64,000 bases of DNA from Neostapfia colusana (lineage: Eukaryota; Streptophyta; Magnoliopsida; Poales; Poaceae), in assembly GCA_030760725.1 (NCBI GenBank), contig JASWHV010000013.1, positions 38,288,699-38,352,698 of the forward strand. Direction: 5' to 3'. The notes under the pieces are model-generated. The model made no database searches, was not told the origin of the DNA, and saw nothing but the letters and a program-made list of their open reading frames with translations. Shown here piece after piece: positions 37,801 to 48,487 of the stretch (the stretch's first letter is position 1; every line of letters begins with the position of its first letter). The position numbers and the translations under genes were made by a program.

Positions 37801-37892
37801 CGGAAGGGAACTGTCCTACGGAAGGATTCCTTTATACGTCTACAACCTCTGGCAAGGCAACAGGCGCAACGTTTGGGTTTCCACCGTGTCAC
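34829..37892 (-). pseudogene. Antisense ORF of element R, 'putative gypsy type transposon' family (PF04195-like), broken
   Basis: This gene lies opposite to gag, as in the additional antisense ORFs of Tat/Retand elements (for example gene 23 of maize Grande). The N-terminal domain is seen in 37458-37892 (GKVVLFTSYVLSGFALPVSS) and continues after a frame change in 37252-37776 (HALALVAVFVHFCEMFM). The middle part (37007-37279, 36582-37034, 35750-36160) is Pro/Ala-rich. The C-terminal part, 34829-35626, is a 265-codon open stretch rich in Glu/Ala/Leu heptads (EKEVEARERELSDRL), a long coiled coil. Frame changes between these pieces may be frameshifts or introns; I cannot tell without homologues. 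The family's function is unknown, and despite its name it is not a demonstrated transposase. Confidence 0.7.
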
Positions 37893-38211
37893 GACGTGGG
37901 TTGCCTGCCTCCCCCAACGACGGGTAGGACCCAGGTCTACCCGTCAGACATTGGGGGCCAGGCGGGTAACTTCACAGGAACGTCCGGCGGTTCCTGAGAA
38001 AAGCGGCGTGGTGGAACTGCAGCAGTCGACCCAAGGGCTGCCGCAGTAAATGCCCTGGGGCAACCCCTCAAGTACGTCGCCACGACCCACCAGTCAGGAG
38101 CAAGCACGTGCCCACTATGACGACGACGTGCTGCCGCTCCGACTGGCGAGTACGCCCACTACACCAAGGACGTGCAACCTTTTCGTCTCCAAGGTACAAC
38201 CACTCGTCCAC
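37893..38211 (+). other. R internal 3' region
   Basis: No gene is supported. It includes AGACATTGGGGGCCAGG at about 37947, a G-rich tract of the kind found before the 3' LTR of Retand elements. The expected R 3' LTR does not follow, because a Tekay LTR interrupts at 38212. TCCAC at 38207-38211 would be the left target duplication of element A. Confidence 0.5.
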
Positions 38212-38225
38212 TGTGGCAGACCGGA

Positions 38226-38230
38226 ATCCG
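38226..38230. repeat. Target-site duplication of solo LTR B, left copy (ATCCG)
   Basis: ATCCG belongs to the host LTR (TGTGGCAGACCGGAATCCG) and is repeated at 42273-42277 on the other side of B. Confidence 0.9.
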
Positions 38231-41200
38231 TGACACGACCCCACGGTCTTGTCGAGCCAGGATCACGCTGAGGGGTGCTGCGTTGCACAACACCGGATAA
38301 CACACGTCAAAGGTACAAAGCGGAAGCAAAGTTTTATTACATAAAAAGGTTTATGAACATTTGTACAACAAAATATGTTCAGTCTACACTCACGGGCGTA
38401 GACTACGCATCGAGTTTGCGTTCAGCCCATGAACGTGTCCCCGCTAGCACGCACACACACTAACACGGCGGAATGCACGACTCCCACTCAACGGGGTTCC
38501 CCTCCTGAGGTTCCGTCTCCTCCTCGGGAGTCCCTTCCTCATAGAACCCTGCAAAAGCTTCAAACACAAGCAGTGAGCACGATGGCTCAGCAAGACTGAC
38601 CCGTGTCTCCTAAACATGAAACTTCTACATGGAGGGTTATAGGTTACATGGGGTAAAACAAGTTGCACGGACTCGCCTAATTAGTGGAACCTTACTTTCA
38701 AGTTTTAGCAGCAGGTTGTGGAGAACCTTACGCTAAGGCACATGAGAGAGCCGCAATCAAACAAGAAACGCATTTCTCTCACGTACTTTGCCCAAAGTTG
38801 AAAAGAACTTTAGTTAGCTCTAGACTACGGCAAATCATTAACAATCAAAGTCCATCTTTCAATCAGCAACATTTTAACATGTATCTAGCCTGTTCTTTCT
38901 ACGTCATGGTACAGTGAACAAGTGGTACTCACTGACCGCGAGGGACGGCGATTATAATTGATTTACACCTGCAGGGTTACCCGAATAACCCGTCACATAC
39001 CCCTGTACTCGATGTTGCCTACAGCAACCATCACGGACGCCGTACGCAACCACCTTTCACCCGTTAGCCAAATGTTGAACTGGTCCAATTGACCCGAGCA
39101 AGAGGTCTCTGCGCGTGCATCCACAGTGCCGCCAGCCGATTTATACCTCGAGCTCTCAACCTACCCTCTGAACGACCAGCTATGCCTCAACACCCAGCTA
39201 CCCGAGTTACATCGGTTTCTCGGTTCCCATATAGCCGGTAGGTCTTCGGTACTGTTCTAGCTTGTTCAACAGGCCCGCACACGGCTCGGTCCTCAATCGA
39301 CACAAGCGGAGCTATAGCACCCAAGCCCCAAAGTCCTGCTGCCCTTACTCTCCACTCGATCTCATTTTTCTTGCCATGTGTTTCATTTTCTATCTATACC
39401 CGAGTCGAGTGCCCCTAGCCTATTCTCGTGAGTAGTTCCAACTACTCGACTTGTACCGAATCCTACACTATCTTAGCATTGCAGTAGCTAAACGGGGTTT
39501 CAATCCTAATCCCAACCCAAGGTTTTCTTGGCTATGCATTTGGATTTTCAAACAAGACTCGAATGCATGAAGAAATGGTACTCGAAGTAAGTTCTCAAAA
39601 CAATAAAAATTTATAAAAAGGTTAATGCAAACCGGAGCTTGCCTTGCTTCTCTTGGTTGTAGGATAGCTGCTCTTCCGGAGTAACAAATTCTAAGACTTC
39701 GGGTTCCTCCTCAACCTTAGCGACTACAATGAGATAACAAGTGTATATATTAATTTAAATGCATTTGAATTGAATTTAAACTTATGAAGATTATAAGTCT
39801 CACTAGACAGACCTAATAACTCTGAAATTTTTATTGTGGTTTGGTTACAACCTAAACAGAGACTTGGCCAAGTTTCATTTGCAGCAAAGCCCATTTGAGC
39901 TCTCCACAAATAATTATGCACTTGACCTTAATTTGAGCTCCTAGGGTGTTCTAGGGGTTTTCATGGAGCAAGCCATGACTTTCTGAAAACTAGATTTTTA
40001 TAGTGTTCTAACGGAGTTGGTCTCACTTAATTTGAAGTTTCCTAGCTAAAGATATGAGCTAAACAATTTCAGAGAAATTCTGAAAATGTTTCTGAACATT
40101 TTCCATTTGCTCTGGAACAGTTTCATTAATCACCCCATTAGGTGAATCAAATGAGCTCAACTGGATCTGAAATTTTTATGGTAGCTCAGGGATATTTTTG
40201 TGAACATCCCAGCAGAATTTCAGAATTTTCTTCCAAAGGGTTCTCCAGTTAAAATTCTAAACAGTTTAAATTTTGAATATTTAATTCTGGAGAAATATGG
40301 ATTTTCATGAAGTGAGACTTGATTTGCTGTAAAGTACTCCGAGAGCTGAATCCAACAAAATTTGTTTCACTTGATTTGGAGTTTCCTAGCCAAAGTTATG
40401 TGGGTTTGAAGTTTGAACAAAATCTGAAAAACGGGAAAAAAATTAAACCGCTGCGCGTGGGACCGGGGCTACGTGTCAGCTCCTCATCGGTCGACACACG
40501 GGGCTACGGATTCCTTCGCGCGCAGCCGCACCCGATCCGTGCCACAGCAGATCTCGGTTTTAAAATATCTGCCGCTGACGCGTGGGGCCAGGGGCTTTGT
40601 CTACCTCCAGCCTCCCGCGCTCGGCCGCCGCGACACCTCGCCGGAGAGCTCGCCGGTGGCCTCTGTGGTGCGCCAAACTCCATGATTCTGGCCGCCTCTG
40701 CCTAAATCCACCCGGGGAACATGATGCTGGGCTCAGCTCGTCATGAAAATCACCGGCACATAGTCGGCGACGAGCGGCGGCTGCAGAAGGACTTCGGCTG
40801 TGTCGGCCGACCTTCCTAGCACCCTAACCGACCTAGAAAAAGGCTGGAAAGCATCAGTGGTCCCTAAGGAAGCTCGGCATGGGCTCGGCGCAGCTCGGGA
40901 GAGGTCCGAAGTAGGCTCTCACCGTGTGTCCGATGCTTCCCGCATGAGACGCCGTTGGCAAGCTTTGAAATACGCCGTGTACAGGGGTCCTCATGCTAGA
41001 GGTTGTGAAAGCAACTTGTGCGCCACTAAGTCTAATTGGTGTAGGAATGGATTGAGACTCTCTAAACCTTTCTGGGGTGTGAATTCGGCGGAGCCGCACC
41101 CGAAGGTCGGTATGCACCGAGTGAAAGGGAAAATGGAAATTCGTCGCCGGCGATCAAGCACTTGGGCTGTGGCTCGGGGGTGAGCAGCACCGGTCCCTAA

Positions 41201-42272
41201 CGCGTCCAGGGACACCTTAGCTTGGGCGTAACACCCTCCCGTTTGGACTGTCCACGGGAGCCCGAAGTGCGGCGGACTTAGGTCACCGAAAAGAACCCTC
41301 GGTAGGGGCGAGATCAACCGAGTTCAGCCAGTTTCCAGCAACGGGGAAGGAGAAGGGGATCCTCTCGTACCGTTTTGCAGCTTGGAGGGAGTGGAGCGGC
41401 TGTGATCACGGGCTTTTCTGATCAACCGAGAGGGCAGCGGCAAGAGCTGATTTTCTTGCACGAGGGAACAGAGAAGCGAGCTGTTCTGCCTCCGATCAGG
41501 TCGGCTGCGGGGATAATAAGCCCGCGAGGCGGTTCAGCGGGTCGGGGCGGCAAGCAGCTGCTGTCCCGATCGATCCCTCGCTGTGGCGGCTGCTGGCTTG
41601 CGCGCGAGTAACCGAGCTCGGGCTTCAGTCGGTTGTTTTTGCTACTGAGGCTGACAAGTGGGTCCCACCCGGGTTTTAACCTCTGAAATTAACTTTTCCC
41701 CACTGCTCTAAACAGTAGGGACCAAATTAACCTCAGTCATTTGAATTATCTACCCCTGGCTATTTGAATGGGATAGAATTCAAATTGGTTTGTGTTTGAC
41801 TAAATTTCAGCACATATGCAGTTTGAATTTCAAATAAAGTTTAAATTTGCTAAACTTAGCTCATGTCAAGATCAACTCCAAATGGAGTGGAAATTGGTGT
41901 GTGAGCTCACAAAAATGTGCTGAGTAAGAATATGCCTCCCACTTTTAAATTCATGGGATGAAAACAGTTTGAATTTGAATTTGAGTTCAAACCACCCTCT
42001 TTCTAGCTATACCCAAAAGGACTTCAAAATGGTTTTGAATTTAGGTGAAACTTGGCATGGACATTCCTATCAAGGTGTAGGAGTTTTTTATATGCTCAGC
42101 CCTTAGATGATGCATGTGGGAAATGCCACTTTTGCATTTTGTAAGTTTATTCTCTAATGAGCATGTTGATGGTGGTTACTTGCTCTTCAAATGTGTTCAT
42201 CAACTTTCTTCAAATGAAGTGTGTGTGTGGCGATGAACACTTGAATATGTGCCAAAAACTTAGGCCCTTACA
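38231..42272 (-). mobile_element. Element B: solo LTR (4042 bp) inside LTR A
   Basis: On the minus strand it runs TGTAAGGGCC (42272) to GGTCGTGTCA (38231), with TG...CA ends and a perfect ATCCG duplication. It has no internal region, primer site or polypurine tract, so it is the product of LTR-LTR recombination within one element. Its sequence is a diverged relative of the Tekay LTRs: the same AT/GC/AT layout (GC-rich block about 40440-41690), the hairpin in a variant form near 39427-39444, and the exon pair. Confidence 0.9.
38460..39723 (-). other. LTR-embedded two-exon acidic module, B copy (diverged family)
   Basis: Exon 1 is 39643-39723, exactly 81 nt, with acceptor CATTGTAG and donor AAG|... 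in the form CAAG|GCAAGC. Exon 2 is 38460-38548 (89 nt, nine fewer than in T1/T2, so in frame), with acceptor TTTTGCAG and stop TAG. The intron is 1094 nt, phase 1 on both sides. Translated motifs: EEEPEVLEFVTPEEQL, then EEGTPEEETEPQEG and a terminal VEWESCIPPC. The match to AEWEPYTPR of T1/T2/D, despite strong divergence of the surrounding LTR, is the best sign of coding constraint. Confidence 0.5.
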
Positions 42273-42277
42273 ATCCG
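42273..42277. repeat. Target-site duplication of solo LTR B, right copy (ATCCG)
   Basis: Matches 38226-38230; the host LTR A resumes here. Confidence 0.9.
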
Positions 42278-42505
42278 CTCATCCAGGATCTCAGAGGGTG
42301 GTGCCGCACGATGCGACACCCGACAGCACACATCATAAGAACGATATTGTATTACATAGAAAACCAACTGAATATGTACAAACTAATACAAGACTTCAGT
42401 TACAAACTAGTATCTGGATTACAAAAGCGGAAGCTATGTTTCTACAACTCACACCCATCTATCTAGAAAAAGTCGGTTGCCCCGCCCTAGGGACAACCCA
42501 CACTA

Positions 42506-43722
42506 GCTGCACTCCTCAGGTCAGCGTGGCGTGTACGGCTCCCACTCAGCCGTGGTCCCCGATGGAGGGTAGCCTCACCAGTGGACTCGTAACCCGAGTC
42601 CGTGGGGTAGTATTCACCTGAAAAACACTCATAGCAGCAACTGTGAGCACGATGGCTCAGCAAGGCTTAACCGACTCACCTACACATGAAACTCTATATG
42701 CAAGTCATAACAATATAGGATGGCGTATTGCAGCAAACGGCACGCCTACAAGTTCATCCTTAATTCATCTTTTAGCCACAAGATAACAGTTCATGAAATC
42801 TGAAATTTAGTGAGCAATATTTGGTGGCACACATGTATCAATACAATTTAATCATATCAGCAATATTGAATCATACCATGTCATATATTAACCTACGTCA
42901 CGACACAGTGAACAAGCGGTACTCATAACCGCAAGGAACGGCGAATCGATTCGATATACACCTGCAGGGATACCCGAATAGCACGTCACGTACGCCCACC
43001 CGTGGAGCTGCACATCACGCTCACTCGATGTCGTACGGGACAACCTTTCACCCAACAGCCCAAATGTCGAACCGGTCGCACCCAAACAGACAGGAGGTTC
43101 CCTACATGGAGCATTTCTCTATGCCCGTTAGCGGATTTCCACCTTGCTTCCCTCAACCTACACCTATAAATTGGTGCGTTATGCCTCGACACCCGGAGGT
43201 ATAGGTTACATCGGTTTATCGGTCCCCATATATCCGATATGCCTTTGGTACATTCAAACTTGCTCAGCGGGGCCGCATATGGATCGGTCCTCAATCAACA
43301 CGGACAGGGCTGCGCCCACAAGACTTCCTCTTGCTGCGCACTAGCCCCTGCCTAGTCTTATTTTCTTACTAAAATGATCTCACGTCACTCGAACCAATCC
43401 CGTGTGTCCCGACTCCTAAACTCACGAGTAGATTCCAACTACTCGACTTGTACCGAAGTTCTATGAACATTAAGCAAAGCGTCTACTACTCGAGGACTTA
43501 TACACTACCCTCACTCTTGGGGAAATAATCTGGCTATGCACTTGGGTTTCATCCATCCTATACCTATTGCACATACATACCACATACTAAATATACATAA
43601 GCAAAACTTTGTAAAATTGGTTGATGCAAACAGGGGCATGCCTTGTTGCTGCTGGTCACATGTTAGGGCTTCGTCGGGAAAATGAAATTCCAGCACTTCC
43701 GGAGTTTCCTCGCCTTCAGCGA
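42506..43722 (-). other. LTR-embedded two-exon acidic module, A copy (exon 2 frameshifted)
   Basis: Exon 1 is 43642-43722, 81 nt, open, with acceptor GTGTAG and donor AAG|GCATGC. Exon 2 begins at 42617 but a one-base loss in the GAGGGTTACCC block destroys its frame, so the terminal EWE motif is lost. The 1024-nt intron is comparable to the other copies. Confidence 0.4.
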
Positions 43723-45233
43723 CTACACGTAAGCGATATACTATATGTCAATTTAAATGCAAAGTTTGAAACTAAATATGTAAATAACATAACTTTAACT
43801 AGACCTCCCCTTTGGCCCTGAAATTTTTATGGTGGCTTGGTAGGGTTCTATCCAGAGTCTTGACCAAGTTTCATTTGAAACAAAGTTCATTTGAGCTCTG
43901 TACAAATAAAAGCCTATTTGGTCATTAGTAGAGCCTCTAAGGATTTCCAGGGATTTTCATGGCTCCAACCATTACTTTCTGGAAACTAGAATTTGAAATG
44001 GTTCTAATGGAATTGGTTTAATGACATTTGAAGAATTCTAGATGAAGTTATGCCCTAATCAAGCTTTGAGAAAATCTGAAAAATGTTTCTGTACATTTTT
44101 CTATTTTCTCAGGGCAGTTCATTTAATCATACCATTAGGGAAACTAAATTAACTTGGATGGGTCTGAAATTTTTCCTGTGACTCAAGGATTTTCCAATGA
44201 ACCTCCCAGCCAAATTTCAAATTTTTTCATAAAGTAATTCTCCAGATAAAATTCCCAGCAGTTTAAACTTTAGGGAATTAATTCTGGAAAACTAACGTTT
44301 CATGAGCTGAAATTTGTTTTGCTGGAAAGTAATAAAAAATATGAATCCAACAAAATTTGGTTCACTGAATTTGGAGCTTCCTAGCAGAAGTTATAGCTAG
44401 TTGAAGTTTGAACCAAATTCTGAAATTCAAATAAAAGTTTAAACTGGCTGGTGGGGTCCCCGGGCTACGTGTCAGCACCACAGCCAAACCACACAGGGGT
44501 CCTCATAGTCTCCTGCGTAGTCATTCGAAATCCCAGCGCCGCAATAGATCCAGCGCTGTTTTAACAGAGGCCGACACGTGGGGCCTGCAAAGCTTCGTCT
44601 ACCTCGCGCTCCCGCGGCTCACCGCCGCCACCTTCGCCGGAGAGCTTGCCGCCGGGCGTTCTGCTGCCCGACCTTCGACGAAACTCGCTGCCTGTGCACA
44701 TTTCCGCCTGAGGAACACGTTTGTGCACTCAACGGAGCTCGGCGATGGCCGGAACAGTGCTCGCGACGGTGACAGCGGCCGGGAGCTCATCGGCGACGTC
44801 AAACTCGGTGTTCTCTACACCTTTTTTGACGCGGTTTGCTCGGAGAGTGTAACACCCTAAAATCTGTTAAGAGGGTAATTTAAAAAATTTTGGACGTATT
44901 GCATGTGGTGCAGAAATTCAAATTCAAATTGGAATTCAAATTCAAATCAAAACAGAAAAGAAAATGAAAAAGAAAAAGAAAAAGAAAACCCAACCGGCCA
45001 GTGGGCCGAAACCCACTATTCTTCTCTCCTCGCACCAGCCCACGACCGCGCGCCCTCTCTCCCTCTCACTGACACGTGGGGCCCGCGTGTCATCTCCTAC
45101 CTCCGGCGCGCCCCAACGGCCGGACTCTTCCTCGCGCCCGATCGCAACCAACTCCGGAAACCCGCGCCCCCAGCCCGACTCCCGGTCCCGGATGACTCCA
45201 ACTCGATCCCAACAGACCGCTGCCCCCCTAGCC

Positions 45234-45242
45234 TATATAAAC
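45234..45242 (+). promoter_or_regulatory. TATA box of the C LTR
   Basis: TATATAAAC in GC-rich surroundings, 387 bp from the LTR start; a transcript would begin near 45265-45275. About 240 bp downstream, CCTGAG|GTGAGAT at 45511-45518 is a consensus 5' splice site, which would give a first exon of roughly 245 nt. Confidence 0.6.
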
Positions 45243-46799
45243 GTCGACATCGCCCTGTCCCCCCCCCCCCGATCGGCTGTTTTTCCTTCCAGTGAGAACC
45301 AAAGCTTCTACCGCCGTTTTCCTTCGATCCTCGCTCGGATTTCCTGATCTAACGCGCTGATCATGTTCCACCGCCTCCGGGGAATCTCGCAGGTGAAGGA
45401 AATCCGGTGTTTTGCGCTCTAGACACAGCTCCGGCGAGCACCGCCGCTATTTCATCTCGGACCTCGCCGCCGACCGCCTTCCAGGGACTCCGAGCTCAAG
45501 AAAAACCCTGAGGTGAGATCCCCGACCTCCCCTCTACCGTTCTATGCCATGAAATCCAAGTTTTAGGAAGTATAGACGAAAACCCGAAGATCTCCGGCGA
45601 GATCGCCGCCTCCCGCCGCCGCGCGCCGCCGGGCAGAGCGGGCTGGTTCCGGCCAGGGCGACGTGGCTCCTTGAGAGCCGTCTATTTTAAATCGTACGGT
45701 AGAATTAAAACCCACGCGTACCGGTTCGGCGATCTAATCTGAGCCGTCCATTTTAAATCGGATGATCCACATCAGCCCCACGTTATAAAGGCTGGGATTC
45801 TTACGTGCTACCCCCTGGGGATCTCGGAAAACACGAGCTAGCCCCGGAAACTTTTTATCTAGCCCCTGGAACTTCAGAAATTCGTGTAAATTCATTTAAA
45901 AATCGGTTTTAGCCCCTGGACTTAATAAAAATTAGGAAAACCCCTCTGTTATGTGTAGTTAGACCCCTGGAAATTTAAGAAATAATAAATTAGACCCTGC
46001 AGTAGTGTGGATTTACCTTTTTGACCCTATATGAGATTAAAATCAGAAAATTGAATATGTGACTAGCACTTAAATTTAAAAAGGTAAGGCAAACACATTG
46101 CAAATTCAAATTTAAACTCTCCTAGTGCTTGGAAAACTTTAGAATGAGTTAGAAATAGATTTTAGGCTGAAATGAATCTATCTAATTGCTGTTCATATTT
46201 ATTAGTTATAGAAACACATTTTTAGGCTAGGAAATAATTCTGAAAACAGATAAAATAAATTTAAATTAGTTCACATCAGAGGAGAAGTTCAACAATATAT
46301 TATTTAATATTTTAGATCAGAACCTATTCTGTTTAGAAGATATGTCCTACTATTTAATATTGAAACTCACTTTTAGGCATAGAAAATAAATCTGAAAAAT
46401 ATAGGAAAATAAGTATGCATAATTAGAAAATGATAAACGAAGTCTCAAATCCAAAAACTTCAGTTTAAGATTTGGTAGAAGATCTGAAAACCTATTTGGA
46501 GTAGGAAATTACCTTTCATGCAAACTTGGTAGCTAAGAAGTGTATTAATTGAATATAAAGAATTTGTTCAAATTGGAAATTTATATATAGTTTGCAAACA
46601 GAAATCTGAATACAAAAGTTAGAAATCATATACACATGTTTAAAAGTGCATGTAGCCAAAAACCAACACATATAGAGTAACCACAACACTTAGAAATGTG
46701 AATGCCTTTCATAGGTGTGAATGTGTGGTTTGTATGAAGTGAAAGTGTGAACTATGTCTTATGGATTGTTGTTTTCTTTTGCTATGTGTATTGGCATAG

Positions 46800-48023
46800 A
46801 ACCTGCCCCAGAGCAAGTTCTCCCCTTCCAAGACCAAGACATTCCATTCCCAGAGCAGCAGGAAGAAGGCAAGTGTCCTTGACCACTTTGATCCTATGCT
46901 AGGATGTGTAGATAGAATTATTTGCATTGTCAATTGAAATATGAAACCCATGCTAGGAAGTTTCCCTAGAATTGCATTACCTTGTTTCCTTGTAGCTTGG
47001 GTTGGGATTTATTTTATCATGTCATTTATTTATATGCTTATGCTTAGCCATGCTTAGAATGGGATAATTGGGATATGAGATCATCAAGTTTATTTATCTT
47101 ACTCTTGAATGAGATATTATGAGTTATGTAGAGGTAGGGATCGAGGAAAGTTGGATGATTTGGTTGGTGCTGGGAGCACGAGACTCGGGTTTGTGTTTAG
47201 TACTTGCCTGGATCCTAAGGACCGGTTCATGGAGCATGTAACCTGGCTTTACCGTGCCAACCACATGCTGAGATGGGGCAGCTTGGCCAATTAATTAGGT
47301 GTATCCCCGGCGTAGTATGGGTGTGTTGGATGGTGCGGGGAATAGGTGTCAGCTGGACTACCATATGAACCGCAAGGCTCAAGAGGGGGCAACTGCAGCG
47401 GGGTTGGAGCCTCTTGTATGCTGTTAGGGGTGAAACCTCAGTGGGCCCACGCTCGTCGGGAATCCCTTTGTAAAGGCCTCGTAGTGATCTCCTGGCTACA
47501 CACCTGGGAAGTGTGAATGTGGTTCGCGGCCACTGGTATAATGGAGGTTCTTTTAGTCCACCCGGCAACGGGGGATGAAATCACTACATGTGGGTATAGT
47601 GGTGCAAACTCTGCAGAGTCAAAACTGTCATGATAGCCGTGCTCACGGTCAAGAGCAGCTTGGACTTATTCATGATTAGAGATTTTTGAATTGGGAAGTT
47701 GAGGATGTTAAGCGGGAAGCTTAACATTGGAGATGAGATTATGTTTACTTGATGATGATGATGGGTTGAGGGATTGGGATCCATTTCACCTGTGTAGTAA
47801 TGTAGGTGCTTAATAAGCTAAGGTGATAGGTAATAATTGCGTAGTGCTTTAACTATGAGTCTAACCTCTCCTTGCTCTGGCCATGCATGACATAACTTTC
47901 CCACACTTGCTGAGTACCAACGGTACTCAAACTTGCATATTTGTTGGTTTAAATTGCTGCTCAGGTCAAGGGGATGATGTGGTGTTCAATGACCAAGACT
48001 TCGGACCCGAAGAAGGATTCTAG
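46800..48023 (+). other. LTR-embedded two-exon acidic module, C copy
   Basis: Exon 1 is 46800-46868 (69 nt), acceptor TTGGCATAG, donor AAG|GCAAGT, a perfect GC-type donor consensus. Exon 2 is 47965-48023 (59 nt), acceptor GCTGCTCAG, stop TAG. The intron is 1096 nt and the phase is 1 on both sides. Translated motifs: PEQVLPFQDQDIPFPEQQEE, then DDVVFNDQDFGPEEGF and stop. Splicing the 45512 donor to this exon would place a TGA directly before the junction in this frame, and a basic alternative frame is also open, so the coding status in C is less certain than in the Tekay LTRs. Confidence 0.4.
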
Positions 48024-48274
48024 GTTCACGGAGTCCCCCGGGCAACGCCTGTGACGGAGCCCACAAGATTTATATTCCTCTGCTGTTTTATTTATATGTC
48101 ATGAACTTATTATCGTCCATCGAGACGTATGCTATGTAAGACTTATCTATATTCGACACCTGGCTTGTAATAAATGATGCTTCACTATTTGTCATCACAT
48201 GTATGAGAAAATAATCCTGGCATACATGTGATATTCACTCGGTTGTTCTTCGGAGAAACCGGGTGTGACAGAAG

Positions 48275-48287
48275 TGGCATCAGAGCC
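48275..48287 (+). other. Primer binding site of C (tRNA-Met type)
   Basis: TGGCATCAGAGCC, four bases after the LTR end; one base from the TGGTATCAGAGCC consensus. Confidence 0.8.
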
Positions 48288-48487
48288 ACGGTTGCCCGTA
48301 GGAACGTGGACCTAGGAAGAAATGGACGTATTTAAGGACCCTATTTTCTTAAAAACTATTTTACAAAGGTGTGGGTTGAAAGTGTTATTTAATGGGGTCA
48401 TTTTATTCATATTACCCCAACTTTTATTCAAAATACCATTTTTATTTAACTCTTATCTAACTCAATTTTAAATGCTTTATGTGTTAG

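Larger units (their letters stand above)
38212..44847 (-). mobile_element. Element A: Tekay LTR split by B and truncated by C
   Basis: Two pieces belong to one minus-strand LTR of the T1 type. 38212-38230 is the last 19 bp (TGTGGCAGACCGGAATCCG on the plus strand). 42273-44847 is the continuation, starting with the same ATCCG and running collinear with T1 into the GC-rich block. It stops at 44847, matching T1 LTR position about 7252, where element C begins. It is the 3' LTR of a minus-strand element or a solo LTR; the rest lies beyond C and the window. Confidence 0.85.
44848..48270 (+). repeat. C 5' LTR (3423 bp)
   Basis: TGTAACACCC at the start, GGGTGTGACA at the end. It contains a GC-rich block (about 45000-45700) with a TATA box and a strong GT donor, then an AT-rich stretch (45850-46790), then two candidate exons (46800-46868 and 47965-48023). 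The layout mirrors the Tekay LTRs although most of the sequence is unrelated. Poly-C and A/AAG-rich tracts near 44960 and 45255 produce spurious open frames. Confidence 0.88.

Noticed and set aside
38212..38230. Taking 38212 as the end of LTR B
   Set aside because: The flanks TCCAC and ATCCG would not match. Setting the boundary at 38231 gives a perfect ATCCG duplication and restores LTR A.
44903..45347. Lys/Pro-rich frames at the start of the C LTR
   Set aside because: They arise from an A/AAG-rich tract and poly-C runs, span the TATA box, and resemble no protein family.
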